Numbered from the stretch's first letter, positions 42,362 to 52,127 are shown. The stretch: DNA of 64,000 bases from Mesorhizobium sp. M8A.F.Ca.ET.218.01.1.1 (GCF_004791165.1 NZ_SRUZ01000010.1:62001-126000); one strand, 5' to 3'. Notes: generated by a model not told the origin, from the letters alone. Program-made: numbers and translations.

Positions 42362-44659
42362 CTATTCCGTTGCGCCAGCTTTTTTTCTGCGACGAATAGT
42401 GTGCGATTGCGCGGCGGCCATTTTTAACGCGGGTGTGATCTCCAACGGCGCATTCTGTGCCTCATGCGGGGTCTGCAGCCCCTCGACGTGAACGGTCGGG
42501 AATGGGAGCTCGATGCCCTGCTCCTTGAAGACCTGGCGCAGCCGCACATAGAATTTGCGTTTCATACCGAAGGCGCCTCCCGGTCTGGTCATGGCCTTGA
42601 CTCTCAATACGATGCCGTACTCACCGAACTCCTGCACGCCTTGCATCTTGATCGGGTCGAGCACCCAGTTTTTGAACTCGGGATCTTCCGCCAGTTCGAG
42701 GCCGATCCGCTTGATCAGCTTGCGAGCGAAGTCGATATCGGTGTCATAGCCAACGGTGATGTTGAATTTGTCGATAACCCAGTCACGGCTCTGGTTCTGG
42801 ACTGCCCCGAGTTCACCGAAAGGTATCGTGAACAGCGGACCGCGATGGTGGCGCAGCTTCACCGAGCGCAGCGAAAAGCTTTCCACGGTACCCTTGTAAT
42901 TGCCCGAGGAAATATATTCGCCGACACGAAACGCATCATCGAGCAGAAAGAACACGCCCGAAATGATGTCCTTGACGACGGTCTGCGCCCCAAAACCCAC
43001 CGCAACGCCGACAACGCCAGCGCCGGCGATCAGCGGGCCGATCTGGATACCCAGCGAGGAGAGCATCATCAGCACCGCCATCACGATGATCGATGCGAGC
43101 AGAATGTTCTGGAGGATCGGCAACAGCGTGTGCAGTCGCGCCTGCTGCGGATCGAGGATCGGGCCCTCCTCCTCGCTGATCACAGGGTGCGGTACTTCGA
43201 TGCCCAGCTTTCGTTCGATCAAAGCCTTGATGATCGACCAGCCGAAATCGGCTGCAAGCGCAATGACCACGACATTGATCAAGCCGCGCAATATGAACAT
43301 CGTCGTCGTATCGCTGCCCTGCATGGATTGCATGTCCAGGCCCCAGACACGCGCGAGAAGGTAAGCCGCCGCCAGGATGAAAATCATCCTGATACCGCGA
43401 TCGATGACAGCGATCGTCACCGCCGGGATCGTCGGCCGGCCGGCCTCTTCCGAACCCGGCCGCAGCACGAAATTAACCCCGCGCTGCGTCAGCACGATTG
43501 CCAAAGGCAGGAAGAATGCGGCCAAGGTAAACCAGAAGATTATGTTAAAGCCGGCAATGCGCTCCAGGAACAGAACGACGAAATAAGCAGTCAATAGCCA
43601 TGTCGCTCCCGTGTGACCGCTTTGGGGCGCCCCGTCTCGCTTCCTTGGCCGGCGCCAAACGGCAAACAGAAAGAGCAACAGCAGGACGAAATCGGCGCCC
43701 AGCGACAGGACCATCATTCCGTCCGGATCGATGCCGAGACCCGGCAAGAGGTGGAACGCGGCGCCGAAGAAGGCGAAGACGCCGACGATCCGGGGTAGCC
43801 AATAGGACCAATGGTCAGCCGCTTCGTTGGGGACCGGCAAAGCACGAACCTCGACGGCGCTCTCGACCTTCATGAAGGAAGGGACGAGCGTGGCCATGAC
43901 GTACATGCGCACACCCCATGTAACGACCGCCGCAATCAGGAATGTCAGTACAATCTCGCGGATGAGCGTCGGCCAGTCGAACAACATGAATGCGCCGGCG
44001 CTGCCCAGTGCGAACGAGACGATCAGCAGGCTGGAATAAAGCAGGCGGCCACCAATCTTCTTGGCTCGCCCCATGGGCGTATTCTTCGGTTGCGCGATAA
44101 TCCAAAGGCGGAATGGGCGGGTCAACTTGTACGTTGCCCAAGTGAGCGCCAGGCCGGCTGCGATGAACAGCGCAATCAGCAGAAATACGCCTGCAGGCCT
44201 CTTGCCGGACATATCCTCCATGGTCTTTGCGCGAACGTGCGCGAACTGGCCCGGCAGCAAGGGCAAAGTCTGTACGATTCTTTCGATATGATGCTTGATC
44301 CGATCGAGCGTCGAGGATGCCATCGTATTCATCTGGCCTGGTGCGGCCACGGCATCGGACGATGCGTCGGCCGGCGAAGCTCCAGCCTTGGCAGGCGCTT
44401 CGGTTGGCCCGGCGTCCTGTTTTCGCTGCTCGACCACCCAGGCCTTCACGGACGGATCGTCGAGAAGCTCGAACAGCTGCTTGACCCTTTCAGGCGGCAC
44501 GGTCGCCGGCGCCTGCGCCTCTGCCTGACCAGCCAGCAAGAGGGCGATGCCAAAGACGAGCGGCCTGGCAATCAGGACGAACATCGCAGTCAAATCTCCG
44601 AGACGTCGCGCCGCGCGTGCCAGATACCAGGCTCCCAATCGTCGAATCATGAGTGGCAT
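42362..44659 (-). CDS. Large MscS-family mechanosensitive channel (YbiO-like)
   Basis: A 765-residue channel. An N-terminal hydrophobic export segment and periplasmic region (RVKQLFELLDDPSVKAWVVEQ) are followed by about ten membrane helices. The MscS core begins at about 560: LAGAGVVGVAVGFGAQTVVKDIISGVFFLLDDAFRVGEYI is the TM3/beta-domain junction, and a C-terminal vestibule domain follows (VRLRQVFKEQGIELPFPT). It opens under membrane tension to release solutes. The ATG at 44659 has GGAAGG 10 bases upstream; a second Met lies three codons later. The 93-base gap to the FGE gene suggests a separate promoter. Confidence 0.92.
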   Translation of the reverse strand: MPLMIRRLGAWYLARAARRLGDLTAMFVLIARPLVFGIALLLAGQAEAQAPATVPPERVKQLFELLDDPSVKAWVVEQRKQDAGPTEAPAKAGASPADASSDAVAAPGQMNTMASSTLDRIKHHIERIVQTLPLLPGQFAHVRAKTMEDMSGKRPAGVFLLIALFIAAGLALTWATYKLTRPFRLWIIAQPKNTPMGRAKKIGGRLLYSSLLIVSFALGSAGAFMLFDWPTLIREIVLTFLIAAVVTWGVRMYVMATLVPSFMKVESAVEVRALPVPNEAADHWSYWLPRIVGVFAFFGAAFHLLPGLGIDPDGMMVLSLGADFVLLLLFLFAVWRRPRKRDGAPQSGHTGATWLLTAYFVVLFLERIAGFNIIFWFTLAAFFLPLAIVLTQRGVNFVLRPGSEEAGRPTIPAVTIAVIDRGIRMIFILAAAYLLARVWGLDMQSMQGSDTTTMFILRGLINVVVIALAADFGWSIIKALIERKLGIEVPHPVISEEEGPILDPQQARLHTLLPILQNILLASIIVMAVLMMLSSLGIQIGPLIAGAGVVGVAVGFGAQTVVKDIISGVFFLLDDAFRVGEYISSGNYKGTVESFSLRSVKLRHHRGPLFTIPFGELGAVQNQSRDWVIDKFNITVGYDTDIDFARKLIKRIGLELAEDPEFKNWVLDPIKMQGVQEFGEYGIVLRVKAMTRPGGAFGMKRKFYVRLRQVFKEQGIELPFPTVHVEGLQTPHEAQNAPLEITPALKMAAAQSHTIRRRKKAGATE

Positions 44660-44752
44660 CGTGCTGTGACCTTCCGATAGAATCGGCAAGCAACGACATC
44701 TATGCCCGCCGTTGCCCCTACCTTGAAGAAACCGATGTTGCTGTGCAAGACG

Positions 44753-45802
44753 TCACCGTTCCGGGCGAGCGATGCAGCGAAACCCAAGGTGGCAAGTGGA
44801 TGTATCCACGGGCTGCGCCATGCGAGCGGCCGGTCGGTAACGCCGGCAATAGCTCGGAGCGCACAAGAAAGACCCACCCTTGGTGACCTTGCGTGGGATC
44901 GTGATATCGGGCGTCAGCGGATCATAGCTCGCCTCGCGCTCACCGCCGCGCGGATTGGTCATCGTGCAGCATGGGCTCTCGATCCGGCGGTGCTCCTGAT
45001 ACCAGTCCGCGGTCCACTGCCAAACGTTGCCGGCCATATCGTGGAGCCCATAGCCGTTTGCCGGAAACGAGCCAACGGGCGCGGTCCATTCGTAGCCGTC
45101 CTCGCAGCTATTTCGGTATGGAAATTCACCCTGGTACGTGTTGGCCATATGCTGGCCACCCGGGGTTAGTTCGTCGCCCCATACGAACTCCGAGCCGTTC
45201 AGTCCGCCGCGCGCGGCAAACTCCCATTCGGCCTCGGTCGGCAGCGCCTTTCCCGCCCAGTCCGCATAGGCTTGCGCATCCTCGTATGCGATATGGACGA
45301 CTGGATGGGTTTCAAGGCCCTTGAGGGTGCTGGCCGGGCCGCGCGGATGCCGCCAATTCGCTCCGCGCACGTAGGCCCACCAGTTGTAGTGATTGCTGCG
45401 ATCGATGCCGCGCGTGGGCCTGACGAACAACGCTGAAGCCGGCGCCAATGACTCGGCGCCCGCCGCAGGATAGTCCGCAGCATTTGCCGGACGCTCGGCC
45501 AGCGTAACGTAACCGCTGGCCTCGACAAAGCGCCTGAACTCGTCATTCGTGACGGTCGTGCGATCCATCCAGAAGCCGGCGACCATGACGCGGTGCGCGG
45601 GCGCCTCCTCGGGATAGTGGCTGTTCGAGCCCATCAGGAATTCGCCGCCTGGCACCCACACCATATTTGGAAATGGCGGGCTGCGCCCGGGAACGGAGCG
45701 TACGGACTCCAGATCCCCTCCAGGTGGCACAGCCGTGGCGACATCGTCCATGGTTTTGGCAGCTACGGACTTCGATCCTGCGCGTTTAGTCTCCAAGCTC
45801 AT
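44753..45802 (-). CDS. Formylglycine-generating enzyme (sulfatase-modifying factor)
   Basis: A 349-residue FGE/SUMF1-family protein. The fold signatures VWVPGGEFLMGS, PTEAEWEFAARGG and GLHDMAGNVWQWTADWY are present, and the catalytic copper-binding cysteine pair is Cys314 and Cys319 in SFLCAPSYCRRYRPAAR. It oxidises the Cys of a CxPxR motif to formylglycine. Its start overlaps the end of the sulfatase gene by 17 bases, and that sulfatase has exactly such a motif, so enzyme and substrate are co-translated. No signal peptide is visible, so modification would occur in the cytoplasm before Tat export of the folded sulfatase. Confidence 0.93.
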   Translation of the reverse strand: MSLETKRAGSKSVAAKTMDDVATAVPPGGDLESVRSVPGRSPPFPNMVWVPGGEFLMGSNSHYPEEAPAHRVMVAGFWMDRTTVTNDEFRRFVEASGYVTLAERPANAADYPAAGAESLAPASALFVRPTRGIDRSNHYNWWAYVRGANWRHPRGPASTLKGLETHPVVHIAYEDAQAYADWAGKALPTEAEWEFAARGGLNGSEFVWGDELTPGGQHMANTYQGEFPYRNSCEDGYEWTAPVGSFPANGYGLHDMAGNVWQWTADWYQEHRRIESPCCTMTNPRGGEREASYDPLTPDITIPRKVTKGGSFLCAPSYCRRYRPAARMAQPVDTSTCHLGFRCIARPER

Positions 45803-47294
45803 TGAACGCCGTGGCTGGATCAGCCGAAATGGGCGGTGCGCCGAAGGTCAGCTTGATCGCCTCTCCTATCAACAGCGGCGGCGCCATTTGCTTGGCGATA
45901 TCCACGATTTTTCCTTTCAATTCCTTGACCTTGTCAGGATTCTTGTCGGCCAGATTGGTCTTTTCGGATTTGTCGGCTGCAAGATCGAACAGTTCGACCC
46001 GCTCCAACACACCGGCTGCCCATACGAGCTTCGTATCGCCTTGGCGGATTGCGCCGCCGGTCGGGTCGACATTGTAGACCATCTCGGTGCGGGGCGAGGG
46101 CTTGGCTTCGCTAATGGTTTCCCAAACATCCATGCCATCGAGCGGCTTGTTCTTGGTCGGTTTTGCCCCGGCAAGTCCGGCAAGTGTCGGATAGATATCA
46201 GTGACATGTATCAGGCCGTTCACGTCGCCAGCCTTCACCTTGCCCGGCCAGTTCACCAGGCCGCAGACGCGGGTGCCGCCCTCGTAAAGCGTGCCCTTGC
46301 CGCTGCGGTACGGCCCATTGTCGGCCGGTAGGCTGTTGCCGACCTTCGATTCACCCGCAAACATTGCATCTCGGACACCGCCATTGTCGCTCTGGAAGAG
46401 GATGATCGTATTGTCGCGCATTTTCTTCTTCTCGAGCTCGGCAACGACCCGGCCGATCTCGTCGTCCATGGCGGAAACCATGGCGGAGTAGAGCCGGCGC
46501 TGGTCGTCGGCAACATGGGCATATCTTTTGATATGTTCTTCGGGTGCCTGATAAGGCGAATGCGGCGCGGTGAATGCCAGGTACAAGAATAACGGCGCCT
46601 TCCCGTCATGCTTTTCGATCACCTTGGCGGCTTCCGTGCCGAACAGGGTGTTATCGTATCCGGGCTCCTTTAGCGGCTTGTTATTGCGGTACCAGTCCAT
46701 CACGCCATGGGAAGCGTGCTTGAAGTGATCGATTTCGCCAACCAGGGCGCCGTAGAACGAATCGAATCCTCGCTGGCGCGGCCAGTATTCGGCCTTCGCG
46801 TGACCCAGATGCCACTTGCCCACCATCGCCGTCTTGTAGCCGGCGTCCTTGAGCATCTGAGGCAAGATGTATTCGTCCGTGGCTAGGCCGTAGCCGCCGC
46901 CTGACGGGATAACACCCATCTGCAGCCCATAGCGCAACGGATAGCGTCCCGTCATCAGCGCCGCCCGGGTGGGCGTGCACATCGGCTGGGCATAGAACTG
47001 TTCCAACCGCGCGCCCTCGGCAGCCAGCTTGTCGATGTTTGGCGTCTTGATGTCCGAGCCGTGGAAGCCAACGTCCTTCCAGCCCTGGTCGTCGGAGATG
47101 ATGTAGACGATGTTGGGAGGTGTCCCTTGAGCCGCCGCGGGCTGAACACCGGCAAGGCCGGCAAGCGCGCCTGATAGACCGGCTGGAACCGCAAAGCGCG
47201 AAACGGCAGCCGCCGTGCCGGCCATCAATGCATCGCGCCGCGTTATTCTGTTGGTTGTGCCGGCTTCAGCCGGGAAGTCTCGATCGATACTCAT
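45786..47294 (-). CDS. Formylglycine-dependent arylsulfatase, Tat-exported
   Basis: A 502-residue type I sulfatase. The modification motif is Cys106 in MCTPTRAALMTGRYPLRYG, with metal ligands in IISDDQGW (Asp68, Asp69) and ILFQSDNGG. The N-terminus carries a twin-arginine signal (NRITRRDALMAG) and a long hydrophobic Ala-rich segment ending QPAAAQ. Tat export fits a protein that is folded and modified in the cytoplasm. The ATG at 47294 is preferred because it follows GGGAG; the longer frame begins in leader sequence. It desulfates an unknown organic sulfate ester, providing sulfur, and forms an operon with its FGE. Confidence 0.93.
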   Translation of the reverse strand: MSIDRDFPAEAGTTNRITRRDALMAGTAAAVSRFAVPAGLSGALAGLAGVQPAAAQGTPPNIVYIISDDQGWKDVGFHGSDIKTPNIDKLAAEGARLEQFYAQPMCTPTRAALMTGRYPLRYGLQMGVIPSGGGYGLATDEYILPQMLKDAGYKTAMVGKWHLGHAKAEYWPRQRGFDSFYGALVGEIDHFKHASHGVMDWYRNNKPLKEPGYDNTLFGTEAAKVIEKHDGKAPLFLYLAFTAPHSPYQAPEEHIKRYAHVADDQRRLYSAMVSAMDDEIGRVVAELEKKKMRDNTIILFQSDNGGVRDAMFAGESKVGNSLPADNGPYRSGKGTLYEGGTRVCGLVNWPGKVKAGDVNGLIHVTDIYPTLAGLAGAKPTKNKPLDGMDVWETISEAKPSPRTEMVYNVDPTGGAIRQGDTKLVWAAGVLERVELFDLAADKSEKTNLADKNPDKVKELKGKIVDIAKQMAPPLLIGEAIKLTFGAPPISADPATAFNELGD

Positions 47295-47424
47295 ACTCTC
47301 CCACCCTTCTCCCCTTAGGGGTAAATGCTTTTGAGATATCATCGTCACTCACTCTGAAGGCCGACGCTTCAGGACCACGTTCTGCTTCACGGCCGCCATG
47401 ACGCAGCCACTTCACAACAATCCT

Positions 47425-47610
47425 CTATTGGGCGACCGCGAATTGATAGGTGAACCCCAACATCGGCCCCTGCTGAGTGAGTTTGTTCACGAAGCCATCG
47501 TGGCTATAGTTGTCGTGCACGGCCCGATAACCGACAAAGCCTGTTCTTGATAGCCCCCATTTCTCTTCCTCGTAGACCGTCAATCGCGACGAAGAGACGG
47601 CTTCATCGAC
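47425..47610 (-). pseudogene. C-terminal fragment resembling an outer-membrane beta-barrel protein
   Basis: The frame reads RLTVYEEEKWGLSRTGFVGYRAVHDNY and ends GPMLGFTYQFAVAQ, the alternating pattern of a barrel's last strands. No start, signal peptide or preceding barrel is present. It lies in the 640-base stretch between the sulfatase and AraC genes, which otherwise shows no gene. Similarity is by pattern only. Confidence 0.35.
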
Positions 47611-47934
47611 CAAGTCATATTCGATGCAGCATCTTAGACTGGATGAAGTCTCGCTTTGCGCTAGATCAATTCGGCCGCGATGCAGCGGAACGTGACAGAT
47701 TAACACACCAACACCCTGTGCAATACGCCCTTCCGGTCTCGGCGCCACACGATAATCATGGCAAAGGCGCTCGATGTTCTCGGCGCATCCGGCTGACCCA
47801 GAGATCTATTTCGTCCACAGTCCCCATTGGCCGTGAGTCGGCGATACTTTGCGCCGATTGATCTCGCGCAATTTGCATTTAAGTTACAGCTAATACAATC
47901 ATCCTGCTATCCACTTTGCGCAAAGGACGTATTT

Positions 47935-48906
47935 TTGAGCACCTGGCCTTCATCGCCTTCGCACAGGGACGTACAGCTCGGCCCAGACGGGCTCGGCGAT
48001 GCCGCCTCTGGGCTGCCTGTGAAGGTCGACAGGCTTTCGCCAGGGCAACTGCCGTCGCGACCCCGGCAAATCCGGTCCCACGGCAAGTGGGCGCTCGATC
48101 TGGCCGAATTCAACTGCGCCTTCCGCGCCAGCGGCGGCTTTGCCCCAGGTTCCGTGGCGATAGTGGGCATAGAGCAGGCCCGGGACTCAACGATCTGTCC
48201 GCTCAAAGACGACATGATCGTGACAATCCCCGCCGGCACGAGCGTAACAGCAACGGTCCAGCCCGGCCTTAGTTATACAGGCGCCGTTGTCCCGATGTCG
48301 ATCTGGGTAGAGATCCAGGCACTTTCCGCTGGCACGATCTTGGCTAGGGCTGCAGACCACCCAAACGCCGTTCAGCTCACCACCACCGATGCGAAAATGT
48401 TTCGAAGCCAAATGGAGGCGATGGCAGATCGCTTCGAAGCAGCCGCAAGCGGTGCAGCTCTGCCGGAGCATACTCCGATCGCGTTGATGGAATATTTGCG
48501 AGGCATGGCTGACGCCTTCGCTGGCGCGCCTAGCAACGCAGGATTGGATCGGTCCTCCAGCCGTCATCTCAGGCAGGCATGGGCGGCCGAGGCTTTCATT
48601 CGCGCCCATATCCGCGAAGACATCCCCATCATCCGGTTGTGTAAGGAAATCGGCGTCAGCCGCCGTCAATTGGAGTACGCCTTTCGCACCACCTTTGCTC
48701 TAAGCCCGCTGGAATTCATCAGGGCGCTCCGTCTCAATGAAGCCAGGCGACTGCTCACCGCCCGGGGAGCGAGAGGCTCGAGTGTCACAAGCATCGCGAT
48801 GGAGGTTGGGCTCACCCATCTTGGCCGCTTCGCAGCGAACTATCGCCAGCTCTTCGGCGAGTCCCCCAGAGAAACACTGCTTCGCGGGCGAAGGCCAGAG
48901 GATTGA
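47935..48906 (+). CDS. AraC-family transcriptional regulator
   Basis: A 323-residue regulator. The C-terminal ~105 residues hold the two AraC helix-turn-helix units: IPIIRLCKEIGVSRRQLEYAFRTTFALSPLEFIRALRLNEARRLL and VTSIAMEVGLTHLGRFAANYRQLFGESP. The N-terminal ~200 residues are a cupin-like sensor similar to the AraC-binding-like (AraC_binding_2) regulators. The start is uncertain: I favour the TTG at 47935, with AAAGGA seven bases upstream, over TTG 47827 or GTG 47833, since the stretch before it is AT-rich and promoter-like. It is divergent from the sulfatase operon and may control it, though 640 bases separate them. Confidence 0.82.
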   Translation: MSTWPSSPSHRDVQLGPDGLGDAASGLPVKVDRLSPGQLPSRPRQIRSHGKWALDLAEFNCAFRASGGFAPGSVAIVGIEQARDSTICPLKDDMIVTIPAGTSVTATVQPGLSYTGAVVPMSIWVEIQALSAGTILARAADHPNAVQLTTTDAKMFRSQMEAMADRFEAAASGAALPEHTPIALMEYLRGMADAFAGAPSNAGLDRSSSRHLRQAWAAEAFIRAHIREDIPIIRLCKEIGVSRRQLEYAFRTTFALSPLEFIRALRLNEARRLLTARGARGSSVTSIAMEVGLTHLGRFAANYRQLFGESPRETLLRGRRPED

Positions 48907-49033
48907 CCCGATACAGCGCGCGGTCGTCGCCGCTCCTGATAAGCATTTCGAATTTTGACATGACGCGCGGGCTCCAAGCTCGCGCTTGCTCGATCTCGGT
49001 CATCTTGCGTTCGAGAAGACGATCGTCGACCAC
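48890..49033 (-). pseudogene. N-terminal remnant of an adenylate/guanylate cyclase (DUF5939 type)
   Basis: The minus-strand frame reads MTEIEQARAWSPRVMSKFEM then LIRSGDDRALYRVNPLAFA. This matches, from memory, the N-terminus of rhizobial cyclases with a DUF5939 domain (EIEQARAWSPRVISKLE...DDEALFRINPLAF). The match stops there, where it runs into the AraC gene's 3' end, and no cyclase domain follows. The rest of the 308-base gap 48907-49214 is empty. Confidence 0.5.
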
Positions 49034-49214
49034 AGGAACGACAGCTCCACCCGGTTGCGATGCGACAGCTTACCAAAATCCTGCCCCGATGCGAATGGAT
49101 GGAAATCCTTTGTCTGTCTCGGGCCTTAGGGCGGCATGTGCGATACTGGTGCGAAGCGTCTCGTCGCTCTTGCGCACTGTGAGCGGAAATAATGACACCG
49201 ACAAAGTTCGCCGT

Positions 49215-52127
49215 TCAATTGAGCACGGCCTCGACGGTGGCAACAAAGTCGTCGAGCGAGCGATCCCCACGAATCTCGATGCGCGGAAGGTCGATGGGAT
49301 CGCTGTCAAGGTCCGCCGGCCCGTGTCTGCCGCCGAAGCCAATCCGATAGCCGCACTCCCTGGCCAGCCTGCCAAGCCGCCGGTCGGTGACGGAGAAGGG
49401 GGCCGCGAACGCCGAGGTTGGCCGACTGGTCCACCGTTCGACGAACATCCGAGAGCGCAGGAGCTCGGCCGCAAGGTCAGAGCTCGACAGACCATCGATG
49501 GCGCGATGCGTCGCCAGATGGCTTCCGAAGAATGCACCTTCGGCAGCGAGACGTCGCACCGTTCCGGCATCCATAAGCCGCGTCGGCGGACCGCTGACGG
49601 CGTCCCACTTTGCACTTTCACCCACCAGGTCCGTCACCAGGAACACTTCCGCGGTCAGGTCGTGCGCGCGCAAGATCGGCCAGGCATGGTCGGCAAAGTT
49701 CTGAAAGCCGTCATCGAAGGTGATGAGCACCGGGCGGCCAGCGAAAGGCTGACGGTTGGCGATGGACCATTCCAGTTGCTCGGACATGACCGCGTGAAAG
49801 CCATTGGCCCGCAACCATGCCATCTGGCCGGCGAACGCGGCGGGCGTGAGCCGGAAACGGGCGAGCGCGGCCGGACCTTCATCGGCGACGCCGTGATACA
49901 TGAGGACAGGGATACGCTGCCGCCGCTCGCTACGCGCAACGTCGCGGCGCAAGGCCCGCGCTCCGCCCCAGACGATATTTCGCGCGACCCCGATTCCGAT
50001 GGATGCGCGGACCGGCACATGATCAATCACCGGCTCCGTCGCCATGTGGCCCGGTGACAGGCGGCGGAAGCGATCTATGCGATAGAGTTCGGTCTGGATC
50101 GATTGCTCGAGGACGAGGCCTTCTGTCGCCGCCAACGTCTCCGAGATCGTTTGGCCACCGAATGTGTTCCATTCGAAGCCCGTCCTTTCGGGATTGTCCC
50201 GTAGCACGAATGCGTGTGCGCTGATGAAACTGCCGCCAGGCGCCAGCGCCTCGGCGACTTTTTTGGTGAAGCGCTGCAACTCGGCCAGATCATCGAGATA
50301 GTAGAGCACTTCCGAACAGAAGATCAGATCCATCTCGCCCGGGAGCGTGTCGGCCATGAAATCCAGTACGCCGAATTCAACATTCGGTTGATCGCTGCAT
50401 CGCGCGCGCGCCCGCTCGACCGCTATCGCGGAGATATCAGTTGCAGTCAAATGACCCACTCGCGGCGCGAGCTGCCGCGTGAAATGGCCCTCTGCGCAAG
50501 CGAGCTCAAGCGCCTGTCCAATGGGGCCGGCAGGCAGAATTTCGAGCTGCCGCTCATATTTTTCCTGCTCGTAGGTCGAGGTGTAGTTCCAGGGATCCTC
50601 TGTCGCAAAATAGCTGTTCCAGAACGCCGTACGATCCTTGTCGTGTCCATCCGAGGCCGGTGAACGGCGCGGCGCCGGAAGAGGCTGCGTGGCTTCGGCG
50701 CTCGACAGAACCAGTTCCCGCGCTTCCGAGACCAATCGCGCGAGTTTGCCGAAGTGACTGTCCGGATCAGGCCGGCGTTCCGCCGTGGTCGACAGTGCCT
50801 CGGCTGCAAGCGTGTCTGACGTGCCGGCGCCGTCGTCCTTTTGCGGTGCCAAATTCAGGATCAGTTCAATCCAATGTCCCCTTGTCACGTTCCCGAGTAC
50901 GCCGAACTGAACGACAGCTTCGACCTGGCCATCCATCATCAGGTAGGCATAGATTTGATCGATTCCTTCCGGAAGCTCGGTTGAGGTTGGATTTCGGGCG
51001 TCGACGCGAATTCCGAGTGTCCGCGCCAGCCTGCGAGGTGCGGCAAGATCGTCGGCATCGAGAAGCATTTGCTCGAGATGATACTGGACGCGACGAGCCG
51101 CGACCGGATCGCCCCAGACCTTGCCGAGTTCGATGATCAACGCGGTGAGGGCGCCGCCAAACCTGTCCCACCGGGCAGCCAAATGCGCTGGCACCGACAG
51201 GCTTCCCACCATCAGGCCATCGAAGGCTACCTTGGCGATCTCATGCGCCCATTTACGTCCTGCCGGGAGCGCGCGCAGGGATTGCGGATTGATCGAACTG
51301 CCGCCGCTGCCGCAATCCGATGCAGTGTTCCACAACGCGAACCACGCGAGTGCTTCCGAAGCGGATCGCCCGGTCGCCTCGGTCGCTCCATTGGCGTGAG
51401 CCAATCCTGGGCGTTTGACCCTGGGATCAGGAGAAAAGCCGCGGGCGATCACGATTCCCGCATCCGCCAGCATCTGCGTCGAATTGCGGCTGAGCGCGTT
51501 GGGGCTGGCCCGATGGAAAGCGAGCGGCTCGTCGACCATCACCCAATTTTTGCCGAGGCGTGCGACGCGCTGCCATAGATCCCAGTCTTCGCAGGTACGC
51601 AGCGACGCATCGAAACCGCCCAACTCGACGATTGTTTCCCGGTCGACCAGCACCGCGTGAGTGGCGATGGCACATCGGCGGGCGAACGTTTCGAAGGGCT
51701 GGATCGCGACCTCGGGAGCGATGCTCGACGGGGTGAATGCACCATCGGGCATCACGCGCCGTGAACCGCAATAGGCGGCCACTGCATCGGGAGCGGTTTT
51801 CAGTGCGGTCAGCATTTTCGCAAGGAAGCTGGCATCCACCCAGTCGTCGGCATCCAGGAACATCAGCCACTGGCCGCACGCCGTCGAAATCCCGTCATTA
51901 CGCGCGCCGGCGGGGCTATGCGCGCAAGAACTCAACGTCCGAAATCGGGCATCTCGTTCCACATAACCGGCGATGATCGCGGGGGTGCTGTCCGTGGAGG
52001 CGTCGTCGACGATGATCGCCTCCCAGTCCAAGACCTCCTGCTCGAGAAGGCAATCGAGCGCGCGCGCCAGCGTTGCCTCCGTGTTGTGCGCAGGAATTAC
52101 GACTGAAACCAATGGATTATGCGCCAC
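49215..52127 (-). CDS. Trifunctional glycosyltransferase / NodS-like methyltransferase / NodB-like deacetylase
   Basis: A 970-residue fusion of three enzymes. Residues 1 to about 235 are a GT-A family 2 glycosyltransferase (VSVVIPAHNTEATL, IIVDDASTDST, MFLDADDWVD as DxD, TCEDWDLWQR). After a ~270-residue linker, about 505-700 is a class I SAM methyltransferase resembling NodS (EDPWNYTSTYEQEKYERQLE, ALELACAEGHFTRQLAP, IFCSEVLYYLDDLAEL). About 735-970 is a polysaccharide deacetylase like NodB (VLMYHGVADEG, LITFDDGFQNF with the metal Asp pair, GSHLATHRAI with the His pair). It would make a glycan, remove an acetyl group and methylate, echoing NodC/NodB/NodS, but as a surface or secreted polysaccharide enzyme. 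It stands alone. Confidence 0.92.
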   Translation of the reverse strand: MAHNPLVSVVIPAHNTEATLARALDCLLEQEVLDWEAIIVDDASTDSTPAIIAGYVERDARFRTLSSCAHSPAGARNDGISTACGQWLMFLDADDWVDASFLAKMLTALKTAPDAVAAYCGSRRVMPDGAFTPSSIAPEVAIQPFETFARRCAIATHAVLVDRETIVELGGFDASLRTCEDWDLWQRVARLGKNWVMVDEPLAFHRASPNALSRNSTQMLADAGIVIARGFSPDPRVKRPGLAHANGATEATGRSASEALAWFALWNTASDCGSGGSSINPQSLRALPAGRKWAHEIAKVAFDGLMVGSLSVPAHLAARWDRFGGALTALIIELGKVWGDPVAARRVQYHLEQMLLDADDLAAPRRLARTLGIRVDARNPTSTELPEGIDQIYAYLMMDGQVEAVVQFGVLGNVTRGHWIELILNLAPQKDDGAGTSDTLAAEALSTTAERRPDPDSHFGKLARLVSEARELVLSSAEATQPLPAPRRSPASDGHDKDRTAFWNSYFATEDPWNYTSTYEQEKYERQLEILPAGPIGQALELACAEGHFTRQLAPRVGHLTATDISAIAVERARARCSDQPNVEFGVLDFMADTLPGEMDLIFCSEVLYYLDDLAELQRFTKKVAEALAPGGSFISAHAFVLRDNPERTGFEWNTFGGQTISETLAATEGLVLEQSIQTELYRIDRFRRLSPGHMATEPVIDHVPVRASIGIGVARNIVWGGARALRRDVARSERRQRIPVLMYHGVADEGPAALARFRLTPAAFAGQMAWLRANGFHAVMSEQLEWSIANRQPFAGRPVLITFDDGFQNFADHAWPILRAHDLTAEVFLVTDLVGESAKWDAVSGPPTRLMDAGTVRRLAAEGAFFGSHLATHRAIDGLSSSDLAAELLRSRMFVERWTSRPTSAFAAPFSVTDRRLGRLARECGYRIGFGGRHGPADLDSDPIDLPRIEIRGDRSLDDFVATVEAVLN

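Noticed and set aside
48903..50057. A 384-codon plus-strand frame opposite the trifunctional fusion gene
   Set aside because: Low-complexity translation without motifs; the opposite strand encodes a complete deacetylase domain.
49215..52127. Nodulation (nod) gene cluster
   Set aside because: NodS- and NodB-like domains are present, but in a fusion without nodA, nodI/J, nodD or a nod box nearby; better read as a general glycan enzyme.
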